This document shows positions 1 through 5,763 of a stretch of 5,763 nucleotides of DNA, one piece after another. Origin of the DNA: Prevotellaceae bacterium. Its GTDB lineage: Bacteria; Bacteroidota; Bacteroidia; Bacteroidales; UBA932. The DNA is taken from NCBI GenBank assembly GCA_031288885.1, contig JAITQP010000231.1, positions 1 to 5,763 of the forward strand, written 5' to 3'. The notes beneath the pieces were generated by a model, which made no database searches, had not been told where the DNA came from, and saw nothing but the letters and a program-made list of their open reading frames with translations. The translations under genes and the position numbers were made by a program. How positions within the stretch are numbered: the stretch's first letter is position 1; each line of letters begins with the position of its first letter.

Positions 1-7
1 TTTCCTA

Positions 8-156
8 TTCCCCGTAGGGGATTAATCTAATTAAAGCCCTACGGGCTAACGGTGATATCAAGGGGCATGTTTTTCTATTGATATTATTCCCCTACGGGGA
101 ACGGCGAAGCCCTCACCGACATTATGGTGGTTGTCTTTAACATTCCGTTAGGAATG
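8..156. repeat. Cluster of four short REP-like palindromes
   Basis: Four small hairpin-forming palindromes lie in this gene-free stretch. Unit A, 10-20, has CCCC/GGGG arms around GTA. Unit B, 35-47, has AGCCC/GGGCT arms around TAC. Unit C, 87-101, has TTCCCC/GGGGAA arms around TAC. Unit D, 141-156, has CATTCC/GGAATG arms around GTTA. The 9-bp core CCCTACGGG appears at 37-45 and 90-98 on the plus strand and at 11-19 on the minus strand; unit D is a diverged relative. None is followed directly by a T-run, so they do not look like ordinary terminators. They resemble the short interspersed palindromes seen between genes in many Bacteroidota and in REP/BIME elements elsewhere; that assignment is inference, as other genomic copies cannot be seen here. 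Confidence 0.7.
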
Positions 157-198
157 CTGCTAATGCTTTCATAACTAATTAAACATCATTACAACAAC

Positions 199-233
199 GT
201 AATTCGTAATTCCTAATTCGTAATTCCTAATTC
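199..233. repeat. Five tandem heptamers, (G/C)TAATTC
   Basis: Five head-to-tail 7-bp units fill these 35 bases: GTAATTC (199-205), GTAATTC (206-212), CTAATTC (213-219), GTAATTC (220-226) and CTAATTC (227-233). Only the first base varies. The array ends three bases before the ATG at 237, so it occupies the whole ribosome-binding region of the 951-aa protein gene, and no Shine-Dalgarno sequence is present. A change in copy number would alter leader length in 7-bp steps without touching the reading frame. Whether it is a regulatory element or a fragment of an interspersed repeat cannot be told from one copy. Confidence 0.85.
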
Positions 234-236
234 TCC

Positions 237-3092
237 ATGAGGTTTGCTGTTATTTTTTTGCTGGTGCTGAGCGTTTTCCGCGCGCAGGCGCAGTACGTTT
301 CGCAGGGCGTAGATCCGGCGGGCGAAGCGTGGAGCCACATCCGCACGCCGCACTTCGACGTTATTTTCCCCGACAGCGCCCGTCGGCAGGGCGAACACTT
401 CACGCGGCTGCTGAACAGGGTGTATCTCCCCGCGTCGTCCTCGCTGGGCTTTGCGCCGCGACGGATACCGGTCATTCTGCATCCCTACAACCTGCAATCC
501 AACGGCATGGTGGTGTGGGCGCCCAGCCGCATGGAAATTCTCTCCACAGCGCCCACCGACGGCTACGCCCAGCCGTGGCTGGAGCAGCTGGCGCTCCACG
601 AGTACCGGCACGTGGCGCAAACGGACATGATGAACTGCGGCTTTACCCGCGCGCTCTACTACCTGCTGGGCGAGCAGGCGGTCGCGCTGCCCGCCGCGCT
701 CATCAAGCCGTGGCTGTTTGAGGGCGACGCGGTGGGCAGCGAAACGGCCATGTCGTTCGCGGGGAGAGGGCGCATGGCCTCGTTCGACATGGGGCTGCGC
801 GCCATTGTGCTCGACCAAAAAAAATACTCCTACGATAAGCTCCTGCTCGGCTCGCTCAAGGATTACATCCCCAACCACTACGAGTACGGCTACCAGATGG
901 CGGCGTACGGGCGGTACCGCTACGGCGCGGACTTGTGGGGAAAAGTGTTCAGGTTTACCGGAAAATACCCTTTTTTGATTTTTACGCAGTCCATCGCCAG
1001 CAAAAAGTACACGGGGAAGTGGTCAAAAGGTTTTCATAGCGAGGCGATGCTGTTTTTGGACAGCCTGTGGCGGCAGGAGCAGCCGCAGCATCCCGACGCG
1101 CCCGCGCCGCTCGTGGGCAGGCGCGCGTCGCGGTTTAGCCGCTACGAGAGCTGGAGCAGCCCTGCGCCGGCGGACGGCGGGGCTGTCTGGGCGGTAAAAA
1201 GCGCCCTGCGGCACACGCCAAAGCTGATGAAGGTTGACAGCGCAGGCAGGGCAAAGCCGGTTGCCTCAACGGGCAAGCTCAGCAGCAGGCTCGCGGGCGG
1301 CGGAAACGTGGTGTACTGGACGGAATTTTCCCCAGACCTGCGCTGGGAGCAAAGAAGCTACTCTGAGCTCTGGCGGTACGACGCGCGCCGCAAAAAAACA
1401 ACGCGGCTAACGCGCCGCACCACCCTCTTTACGCCCGCCGTGAGCCCAACCGGCAAGGTGGCGGCGAGCGAAAAGTACGCCTCGGGCGAGCAGGCGGTGG
1501 TGCTGCTGGACAGCAGCTTTCGGAAGTCCGCCGAGCTGTTCCGCTTCCCCTTGGGCGAAAGCGTAAACGACCTTGCGTGGATAGACTCCCAAGCTATGGC
1601 CGTGCTGTACACCACCCCGCAGGGCATGGGGATTGGGCTCCTGAGCGCGCAGAGCAGAGCGCTGGAGCCGCTTTTGCCCTGCACCTACACCAACATTTCC
1701 GGCATTTCGGCGCAGGGCGGATTGCTGCTGTTCTCCTCCGGCTACAGCGGTGTGGACAACATCTACGCGCTGGACGTGCAGCGCCGGAGCGTGCACCGGC
1801 TGACCAACGTCGCCCTTGGCGCGCTGGAGCCGCTGCTCACAAGCGACAAAAACAGGCTAATTTTTGCCAGCTACGCCTCCGGCGGCGCAACCCTTGCCTC
1901 GCTACCTACCGACAGCCTATTGTGGCAAAAAACGGCCTTTAATGACCCTTTTAAGTTCACGCTTGCCGAAAGGCTGAGCCAGCAGGAGCAATTCCGCATA
2001 GACACCGCCGCGCTCGACGCCGCGCCGCTAACCGCCAAAAAGTACCGCAAGGCGGCGCACCTGTTCAGGTTTCACAGCTGGGCGCCAATGGCGTACTCCC
2101 CAAGCGACCTCATGGGCGGGGATATCTCCGCCGTGGCAGCTGGCGTTACGCTGCTGTCGCAAAATAACCTCAGCTCCGCCGTTACCTCGCTCCGCTACCG
2201 CTACGACAGAGGATTTAGCTCCGCCGCCGCCTCCATAGCCTACACCGGCTGGTTTCCGGTGGTGGAGGTGAGCGGCAGCTACGGGTCGCGCTACAACACC
2301 TACATCGACGTAGGCGGCAGCACGTTCCTCAGCGCGCCGCCGCCGCAGCTGTACGGCGCGGTAAACGCCGCCGTATCCGTGCCGCTCAACCTGAGCGCGG
2401 GCAACGCCGTGCGGACGCTCACCCCATACGTCCGGCTAACGCTAAGCAACGACAAGGTGCGCCTTGCCGGAAGCCCGCGCTACACCTCCCTGCTCGTTAC
2501 CAGCGTTGGGTTTTCGGCGCAGACCTCCACCCGAACGGCGCTGCGCGACATCAACCCGCGATGGGGGTTAAGCCTCGCCGCCGACGTACAGGGCGTGCCC
2601 GCCGTGCAGCGCGCCAACCAAAAAGTAAACTTCAGCGCGCGCGCGTACACGCCAAGCTTTGTCGCCAACCACAGCATTAGACTGTACGCGGGGTACGAGC
2701 AGCAGCGGACGCCGCTCATGTTTATCACCCGCATAGCGATACCGCGCGGATTTGCCGCAACAAACGCCATCGCCGCGCCAAGGCTGACGAGCTACTCGGC
2801 AAGCTACGCCCTGCCGGTGTGGTATCCGGACATTAGCGTTGGCGCGCTGGCGTACGTAAAGCGCATCAGGGTCAACTTTTTTGGGGACAGGATGGCGCTC
2901 TACAGCGAAGCGTACAAGCGGGTGGTAACCCTCGACGGCGCGGGCTACGAGCTGCTGTGCGACTTTCACCCCCTGCGCTTTGCGGTGCTGGTAAGCGCAG
3001 GCTGGCGCCAAACGGTTAACCGCACAGCCTCTGCCTTCGGCTACCAGCCCGCAGTAATCCCTGTGGAGCTTTTGCTCAGCTTTTCGTATTAG
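237..3092 (+). CDS. Secreted HExxH metallopeptidase-like, beta-propeller and outer-membrane barrel protein
   Basis: A 951-aa envelope protein. Residues 1-18 form a Sec signal peptide: short basic start, hydrophobic core, then AQA before Gln19. Residues ~30-280 resemble the peptidase MA-like (gluzincin) fold: HEYRH at 121-125 is an intact HExxH zinc motif, and Glu162 in WLFEGD is a plausible third ligand 37 residues after the second His. Residues ~290-600 contain TolB/WD40-like propeller repeats, for example SPTGKVAASEKYASG near 403-417 and SGYSGVDNIYALDV near 501-514. From FHSWAP (612-617) to the end, many short alternating strands and a terminal Tyr suggest an outer-membrane barrel. The inferred topology is barrel in the outer membrane; which side the peptidase faces is unknown. 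The ATG at 237 is chosen because the signal peptide begins directly there; it has no Shine-Dalgarno, as is usual in Bacteroidota. Proteolytic activity and substrate are unproven. The gene is complete and converges on its neighbours. Confidence 0.85.
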   Translation: MRFAVIFLLVLSVFRAQAQYVSQGVDPAGEAWSHIRTPHFDVIFPDSARRQGEHFTRLLNRVYLPASSSLGFAPRRIPVILHPYNLQSNGMVVWAPSRMEILSTAPTDGYAQPWLEQLALHEYRHVAQTDMMNCGFTRALYYLLGEQAVALPAALIKPWLFEGDAVGSETAMSFAGRGRMASFDMGLRAIVLDQKKYSYDKLLLGSLKDYIPNHYEYGYQMAAYGRYRYGADLWGKVFRFTGKYPFLIFTQSIASKKYTGKWSKGFHSEAMLFLDSLWRQEQPQHPDAPAPLVGRRASRFSRYESWSSPAPADGGAVWAVKSALRHTPKLMKVDSAGRAKPVASTGKLSSRLAGGGNVVYWTEFSPDLRWEQRSYSELWRYDARRKKTTRLTRRTTLFTPAVSPTGKVAASEKYASGEQAVVLLDSSFRKSAELFRFPLGESVNDLAWIDSQAMAVLYTTPQGMGIGLLSAQSRALEPLLPCTYTNISGISAQGGLLLFSSGYSGVDNIYALDVQRRSVHRLTNVALGALEPLLTSDKNRLIFASYASGGATLASLPTDSLLWQKTAFNDPFKFTLAERLSQQEQFRIDTAALDAAPLTAKKYRKAAHLFRFHSWAPMAYSPSDLMGGDISAVAAGVTLLSQNNLSSAVTSLRYRYDRGFSSAAASIAYTGWFPVVEVSGSYGSRYNTYIDVGGSTFLSAPPPQLYGAVNAAVSVPLNLSAGNAVRTLTPYVRLTLSNDKVRLAGSPRYTSLLVTSVGFSAQTSTRTALRDINPRWGLSLAADVQGVPAVQRANQKVNFSARAYTPSFVANHSIRLYAGYEQQRTPLMFITRIAIPRGFAATNAIAAPRLTSYSASYALPVWYPDISVGALAYVKRIRVNFFGDRMALYSEAYKRVVTLDGAGYELLCDFHPLRFAVLVSAGWRQTVNRTASAFGYQPAVIPVELLLSFSY

Positions 3093-3116
3093 AGTGGGAG
3101 AAATGTTAGCGAAAAG

Positions 3117-3140
3117 AAAAAATGTAGCGTGCTATTTTTT
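3117..3140. terminator. Possible weak bidirectional terminator
   Basis: Between the convergent genes, AAAAAA (3117-3122) and TTTTTT (3135-3140) can pair around a TAG/CTA stem (3125-3127 with 3132-3134), leaving a two-base bulge and a four-base loop. Read either way the structure ends in a run of six T/U. The right arm overlaps the last codons and stop of the RhuM gene. The stem is almost entirely A-T and has only one G-C pair, so it may be too weak to act by itself. The spacer is the only place for a terminator between the two transcription units. Confidence 0.3.
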
Positions 3141-4154
3141 AGCGGTTGGGAGCATTTTCATAGCCTTATCAAAATCGCTATCGGCAGCATCGGCTTGCTG
3201 TATTTGCCTTTGGTGATATTTTGTGTACTCCTCTTGGGCAATTTGCATGGCAAAATTGTGGCTGATTTTTCCGGCGTGCATAAGAATTTCGCGACCGTTT
3301 AGCGTCAAAAAGCCGTGCAACTTTTCTATCCAGTCGCTCATGTGCATGGGAATGCGGCGCATAGCCTGTCCCTCGGCGAATATCAGATACTGCTCCACCA
3401 AGTTGTTCAGCGCGCGCAGCTCCTCTTCGGTCAGGTAATTTTTGGCAACGGTAGCATCCTCCTTTCGGATGGTGGCGCCTCTCCACGAGGTTAGGCCCAT
3501 GTGGGGCATGTCGCTGTTGGCGCGCTCCACAATGATTTCGGCGGCGGTATGCCCCGTTATTGCCCAGTGCATTTTGTTTTGCACCGTTTTAAAGAAGATG
3601 ATGCTTGTTTCTGTGGTTGGGTCGTAATCTACGCTGGTAGCGTAAATATCCGTGATTTTTTGGTAAAATCGCCGCTCGCTTGTGCGTATGTCCTGAATGC
3701 GGCGGGTGAGCTCCTCGAAGTAGTCAAACGGCAAGTCCGGATTTTTCAACCGCTCATCGTCCAGCACAAAGCCCTTAACGATATACTCTCGGATTTGGCG
3801 GGTTGCCCACTGCCGGAATTTTGTGGCGACGTGGCTTTTCACCCTGTATCCTACCGAAATAATGGCGTCCAGATTGTAAAACTTCTGCACCCTTTCCACC
3901 TGCCGGTTGCCCTCAGATTGAACTATTAAGAAATCCTTAATAGTTGGACCCTCCTCTAACTCACTTTCTTCAAAGATATTTTTCAGATGCAGGTTAATGT
4001 TAGGCACAGTTGTTTGAAACAGCTCCGCCATCATTTTTTGCGTTAGCCACACCGTTTCATTTTCGAGCCGCACCTCAATCTTTGTTTGCCCGTCTTCCGT
4101 CCGGTAGATGATGATTTGCGAGCTTGGACGGTCAATTTTGCTTATAGCTTCCAT
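3132..4154 (-). CDS. rhuM: RhuM-family protein (virulence RhuM/Virulence_RhuM)
   Basis: A complete 340-aa protein of the RhuM family, whose members usually have about 330-350 residues. Recognisable parts are the N-terminal strand region with IEVRLENETVWLTQKMMAELF (27-46), resembling a small DNA-binding-type helical segment, the block around DAIISVGYRVKSHVATKFRQWAT (96-118), and the C-terminal part with GREILMHAGKISHNFA (287-302). There is no signal peptide or membrane segment, so it is cytoplasmic. The family takes its name from a gene on Salmonella pathogenicity island 3 and is widespread on islands and near restriction-modification loci; its molecular activity is not established and none is claimed here. 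The ATG at 4154 is supported by GGAGG at suitable spacing. It starts 2 bp after the stop of the PD40 gene, so co-transcription is likely. Its base composition is clearly richer in AT than both neighbours (20 G+C in 3961-4020 against 43 in 2221-2280), suggesting transfer. It appears intact. Confidence 0.9.
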   Translation of the reverse strand: MEAISKIDRPSSQIIIYRTEDGQTKIEVRLENETVWLTQKMMAELFQTTVPNINLHLKNIFEESELEEGPTIKDFLIVQSEGNRQVERVQKFYNLDAIISVGYRVKSHVATKFRQWATRQIREYIVKGFVLDDERLKNPDLPFDYFEELTRRIQDIRTSERRFYQKITDIYATSVDYDPTTETSIIFFKTVQNKMHWAITGHTAAEIIVERANSDMPHMGLTSWRGATIRKEDATVAKNYLTEEELRALNNLVEQYLIFAEGQAMRRIPMHMSDWIEKLHGFLTLNGREILMHAGKISHNFAMQIAQEEYTKYHQRQIQQADAADSDFDKAMKMLPTAKK

Positions 4155-4156
4155 TT

Positions 4157-5763
4157 TTACCTCCGCCTGATAACGTGCCTTGAGCCACTTACGTAAAGGC
4201 TTTCCACCTGATTTCCGTACTCAAAGACGGCTATAAAGGCGTCGGTGTAGCCAAGGCTGATGAAGCGGCGGAGCAGCCTGCGCGCCTCGTCGATGTTAAC
4301 AAACGAGCCGTAGGTGTAGCGCATGGCAAAGCCGGTGCCGTCGTTGCGGCGGGTATAGTGCAGGTCAAACTGCGGGAAGTTGCGCCGCAGGGTGGTGAAG
4401 TATTCCCAATCCGTTTCCTCCCAGTTGGTCAAAATTTGTATCCTGTACTCGCGGGGCAGCACCCTGGCCCTAACAGGCCTTGCGGAGCGGTCTATCACCT
4501 CGCGCGCGCTGCTGAATTCTTTTTTGGCGGTCATGTCTATCACCGTTTCCTCCTCCTGCAAAAATATGGTGGACAAAATCCTGATAGGGTCGGTGGACTG
4601 GTAGCCTTCCTTGAAGCCGGCAATGGTATAGCGCGTGTCTTTTTTGAGCGAGAAGGAGAACGTACCGCTTTTGGTGCACTCCTTACACTCAGACGTTCTG
4701 CTATCATCGTGCGTAGCGCAGATTTTGGCATTCGGCACCGGCTTGCGCGTATCCCTGTCCACCACCTTGCCAACCATGGTAACACGTGGCTCCGGCTCCG
4801 CAGCTTTTTTCCCAGCAACTCCAGCGGTTGAGTCGGCGCCAAGCGGGATGGCGGCGCCAGCCGGAACGGCAGCACCAAGCGGAGTAGCGGCGCCAAGCGA
4901 AGCAGCGTCAACAGAGGCGGCATCGGCGGAGGTGTCGCCAGCGGCGGAGGCGTTGTCGAGCGTGTCAATTTCGGGCTCGTCGTCGGAGAGGGCAGTGGTG
5001 GTGGCGGGCTCGTCGAGGGTGGTGTCCGCCGTGAACATGCTATCTACGAGCGTTTGCCCTTCAAATTCTTCCTCGGGCTCCGGTTCGGGCTCAGGTTCCG
5101 GTTCCGGCTCGGGCAGCTTTTCGCCCATGAGCAGGAACATGTATATGTCGTCGCCGCCTACGCCGCCAACTCTGTTGGAGGAGAAGTAGCCCAAAACATC
5201 ATTTCTGCCAAACGCGGTGGCGTTAAACACGTCCACCACGTAGTGGTAATCGTCTGCGCTGCTGTTGATGGGTGTTTTCATGTTCTGGGGGGTAGCCCAC
5301 TCGCCGTCCTGCTGCTTGGTGAAGAAAATATCCAGCCCTCCCATTCCAGCATGTCCGTCGGAGGAGAAGTAGAGGGTTCCGGCGGCGTCCATGGTGGGGA
5401 AAACCTCGTTTCCGGAGGTGTTGATGGTTCCGCCCAGATTGACCGGCTCGCTCCACCGCTCCTCCTCCGGCGATGGCATTACGCAGCACCACAAGTCCAT
5501 TCCGCCAAAGCCGCCGGGCATGTCGGAGGCAAAGTAGATGGTGTCGCCGGTGGCGTTCAGGCAGGGGTGCATAACGGAGTAGTTGTTCGCGCCAATCGTT
5601 ATGTAGCCTTCGCTCCAGCCGCCGCCGGTGCGCCTTGCCGTCCGTATTTCCAAGTTTTCGGTCACCACGCGCACCTTTTCCTTGCCCATTTTGATGGTTT
5701 TCGTTTCGCCCTTTTTGCCCGTGGAGGTGTAGTACAAAAGGTTTGCATCGTTTGCCGCTATGC
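4157..5763 (-). CDS. PD40-propeller periplasmic protein with CRD-like and SPOR-like domains (N-terminus outside window)
   Basis: The open frame runs off the window edge, so the start is missing; 534 complete codons and the stop are present. The TTG at 5735-5737 is internal, since the frame continues upstream with no stop. From the N-terminal side come propeller blades of the PD40 type: HPCLNATGDTIYFASD with GGFGGMDLW (5569-5489), a second with GTLYFSSD and GGLDIFF (5410-5321), and a third with YFSSNRVGGVGGDDIYMF (5251-5135). A Pro-Glu linker (5072-5113) and an acidic Ala/Ser/Thr-rich stretch follow. Then comes a carboxypeptidase-regulatory-like domain (about 4786-4529) with three Cys, and finally a SPOR-like C-terminus beginning YRIQILTNWEE (about 4453-4181). 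PD40 proteins of Bacteroidota are usually periplasmic or outer-membrane-associated, and many end in an OmpA peptidoglycan-binding domain; none is seen here, so the SPOR-like end may serve that role (inference). The product is not assigned to a named system. Confidence 0.85.
   Translation of the reverse strand, partial: IAANDANLLYYTSTGKKGETKTIKMGKEKVRVVTENLEIRTARRTGGGWSEGYITIGANNYSVMHPCLNATGDTIYFASDMPGGFGGMDLWCCVMPSPEEERWSEPVNLGGTINTSGNEVFPTMDAAGTLYFSSDGHAGMGGLDIFFTKQQDGEWATPQNMKTPINSSADDYHYVVDVFNATAFGRNDVLGYFSSNRVGGVGGDDIYMFLLMGEKLPEPEPEPEPEPEPEEEFEGQTLVDSMFTADTTLDEPATTTALSDDEPEIDTLDNASAAGDTSADAASVDAASLGAATPLGAAVPAGAAIPLGADSTAGVAGKKAAEPEPRVTMVGKVVDRDTRKPVPNAKICATHDDSRTSECKECTKSGTFSFSLKKDTRYTIAGFKEGYQSTDPIRILSTIFLQEEETVIDMTAKKEFSSAREVIDRSARPVRARVLPREYRIQILTNWEETDWEYFTTLRRNFPQFDLHYTRRNDGTGFAMRYTYGSFVNIDEARRLLRRFISLGYTDAFIAVFEYGNQVESLYVSGSRHVIRRR
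4160..4164 (-). promoter_or_regulatory. Shine-Dalgarno of the RhuM gene, inside the upstream stop region
   Basis: On the minus strand GGAGG lies five bases before the ATG at 4154, in the order GGAGG-TAAAA-ATG. The GGAGG is made by the last two Arg codons of the PD40 gene and the first bases after it are that gene's TAA. A ribosome finishing the PD40 gene therefore ends on the next start site, an arrangement that favours translational coupling. A strong Shine-Dalgarno is unusual for Bacteroidota and contrasts with the gene at 237, which has none. Confidence 0.75.
4835..4906 (-). repeat. Four tandem 18-bp coding repeats (six-residue Ala/Gly/Pro units)
   Basis: Four imperfect 18-bp units lie in frame within the PD40 gene: 4889-4906, 4871-4888, 4853-4870 and 4835-4852. 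In coding order they give AASLGA, ATPLGA, AVPAGA and AIPLGA. The unit length is a multiple of three, so gain or loss of copies keeps the frame. The repeat sits in the flexible linker between the Pro-Glu tract and the carboxypeptidase-regulatory-like domain and probably only sets linker length. Confidence 0.8.
5072..5113 (-). repeat. Pro-Glu dipeptide tract
   Basis: Seven consecutive Pro-Glu dipeptides are encoded here, followed by two further Glu codons. The tract comes immediately after the third PD40 blade. Alternating Pro-Glu is stiff and extended, as in TonB-type periplasmic spacers, and probably holds the propeller at a distance from the C-terminal domains. The underlying DNA uses mixed codons (ggc/ggt/cgg forms on the plus strand), so it is a protein-level repeat more than a perfect DNA repeat. 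Confidence 0.8.

Noticed and set aside
87..101. Rho-independent terminator of a gene upstream of the window
   Set aside because: The hairpin is good, but no T-run follows it on either strand.
8..156. CRISPR array
   Set aside because: The repeated cores are only about 9 bp, occur in both orientations and have unequal spacing, with no cas genes near.
121..236. Bacteroidota-type promoter (TTTG ... TAnnTTTG) for the envelope gene
   Set aside because: No convincing match with correct spacing was found in the leader, so no promoter is annotated.
817..824. Run of eight A in the envelope gene as a programmed frameshift or broken gene
   Set aside because: The frame continues intact through it (Gln-Lys-Lys-Tyr) and no product in another frame would make sense.
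213..878. 221-codon open frame on the minus strand opposite the start of the envelope gene
   Set aside because: It is antisense to a gene with clear signal peptide and HExxH motif, its product is Arg/His-rich with no recognisable domain, and such frames are common in GC-rich coding DNA.
4635..5189. 184-codon plus-strand frame opposite the PD40 linker, rich in Ser/Gly/Ala
   Set aside because: Its low-complexity product mirrors the repeat-rich linker on the other strand; there is no ribosome-binding site or domain to support it.
5735..5737. TTG as start of the PD40 gene
   Set aside because: The frame stays open to the window edge, no Shine-Dalgarno precedes the TTG, and the protein would lack a signal peptide; the true start is outside.

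Overview
The window looks like chromosomal DNA from a member of the Bacteroidota, probably Bacteroidales-like. This rests on three things. One is a long secreted protein combining an HExxH metallopeptidase-like domain, a TolB/WD40-like propeller and an outer-membrane barrel. Another is a periplasmic PD40-propeller protein with a carboxypeptidase-regulatory-like domain, a design common in that phylum. The third is the lack of a Shine-Dalgarno sequence before the first gene, together with palindromic repeats built on CCCTACGGG. The phylum call is inference; there is no rRNA or other marker gene here.

Layout. Positions 1-236 hold no gene: there are four short palindromes (8-156), an AT-rich stretch, and five tandem heptamers (199-233) that end three bases before the first start codon. 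Positions 237-3092 (+) encode the 951-aa envelope protein. A 39-bp spacer (3093-3131) separates it from two genes on the minus strand that converge on it. These are a RhuM-family gene (3132-4154) and the gene upstream of it in the same direction, a PD40/SPOR-like periplasmic protein (4157 to beyond 5763) whose N-terminus lies outside the window.

How the parts relate. The two long proteins are both envelope proteins of similar high-GC composition and read as host genes; nothing here ties them to one pathway. The RhuM gene is visibly richer in AT, belongs to a family that turns up on genomic islands and beside defence genes, and sits only 2 bp after the stop of the PD40 gene. Its Shine-Dalgarno GGAGG lies inside the last codons of that gene. 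The simplest reading is an acquired gene captured downstream of a resident transcription unit. I see no complete new multi-gene system. The most unusual elements are the two non-coding repeat families before the first gene, the three-part architecture of the 951-aa protein, and the repeat-rich linker of the PD40 protein.
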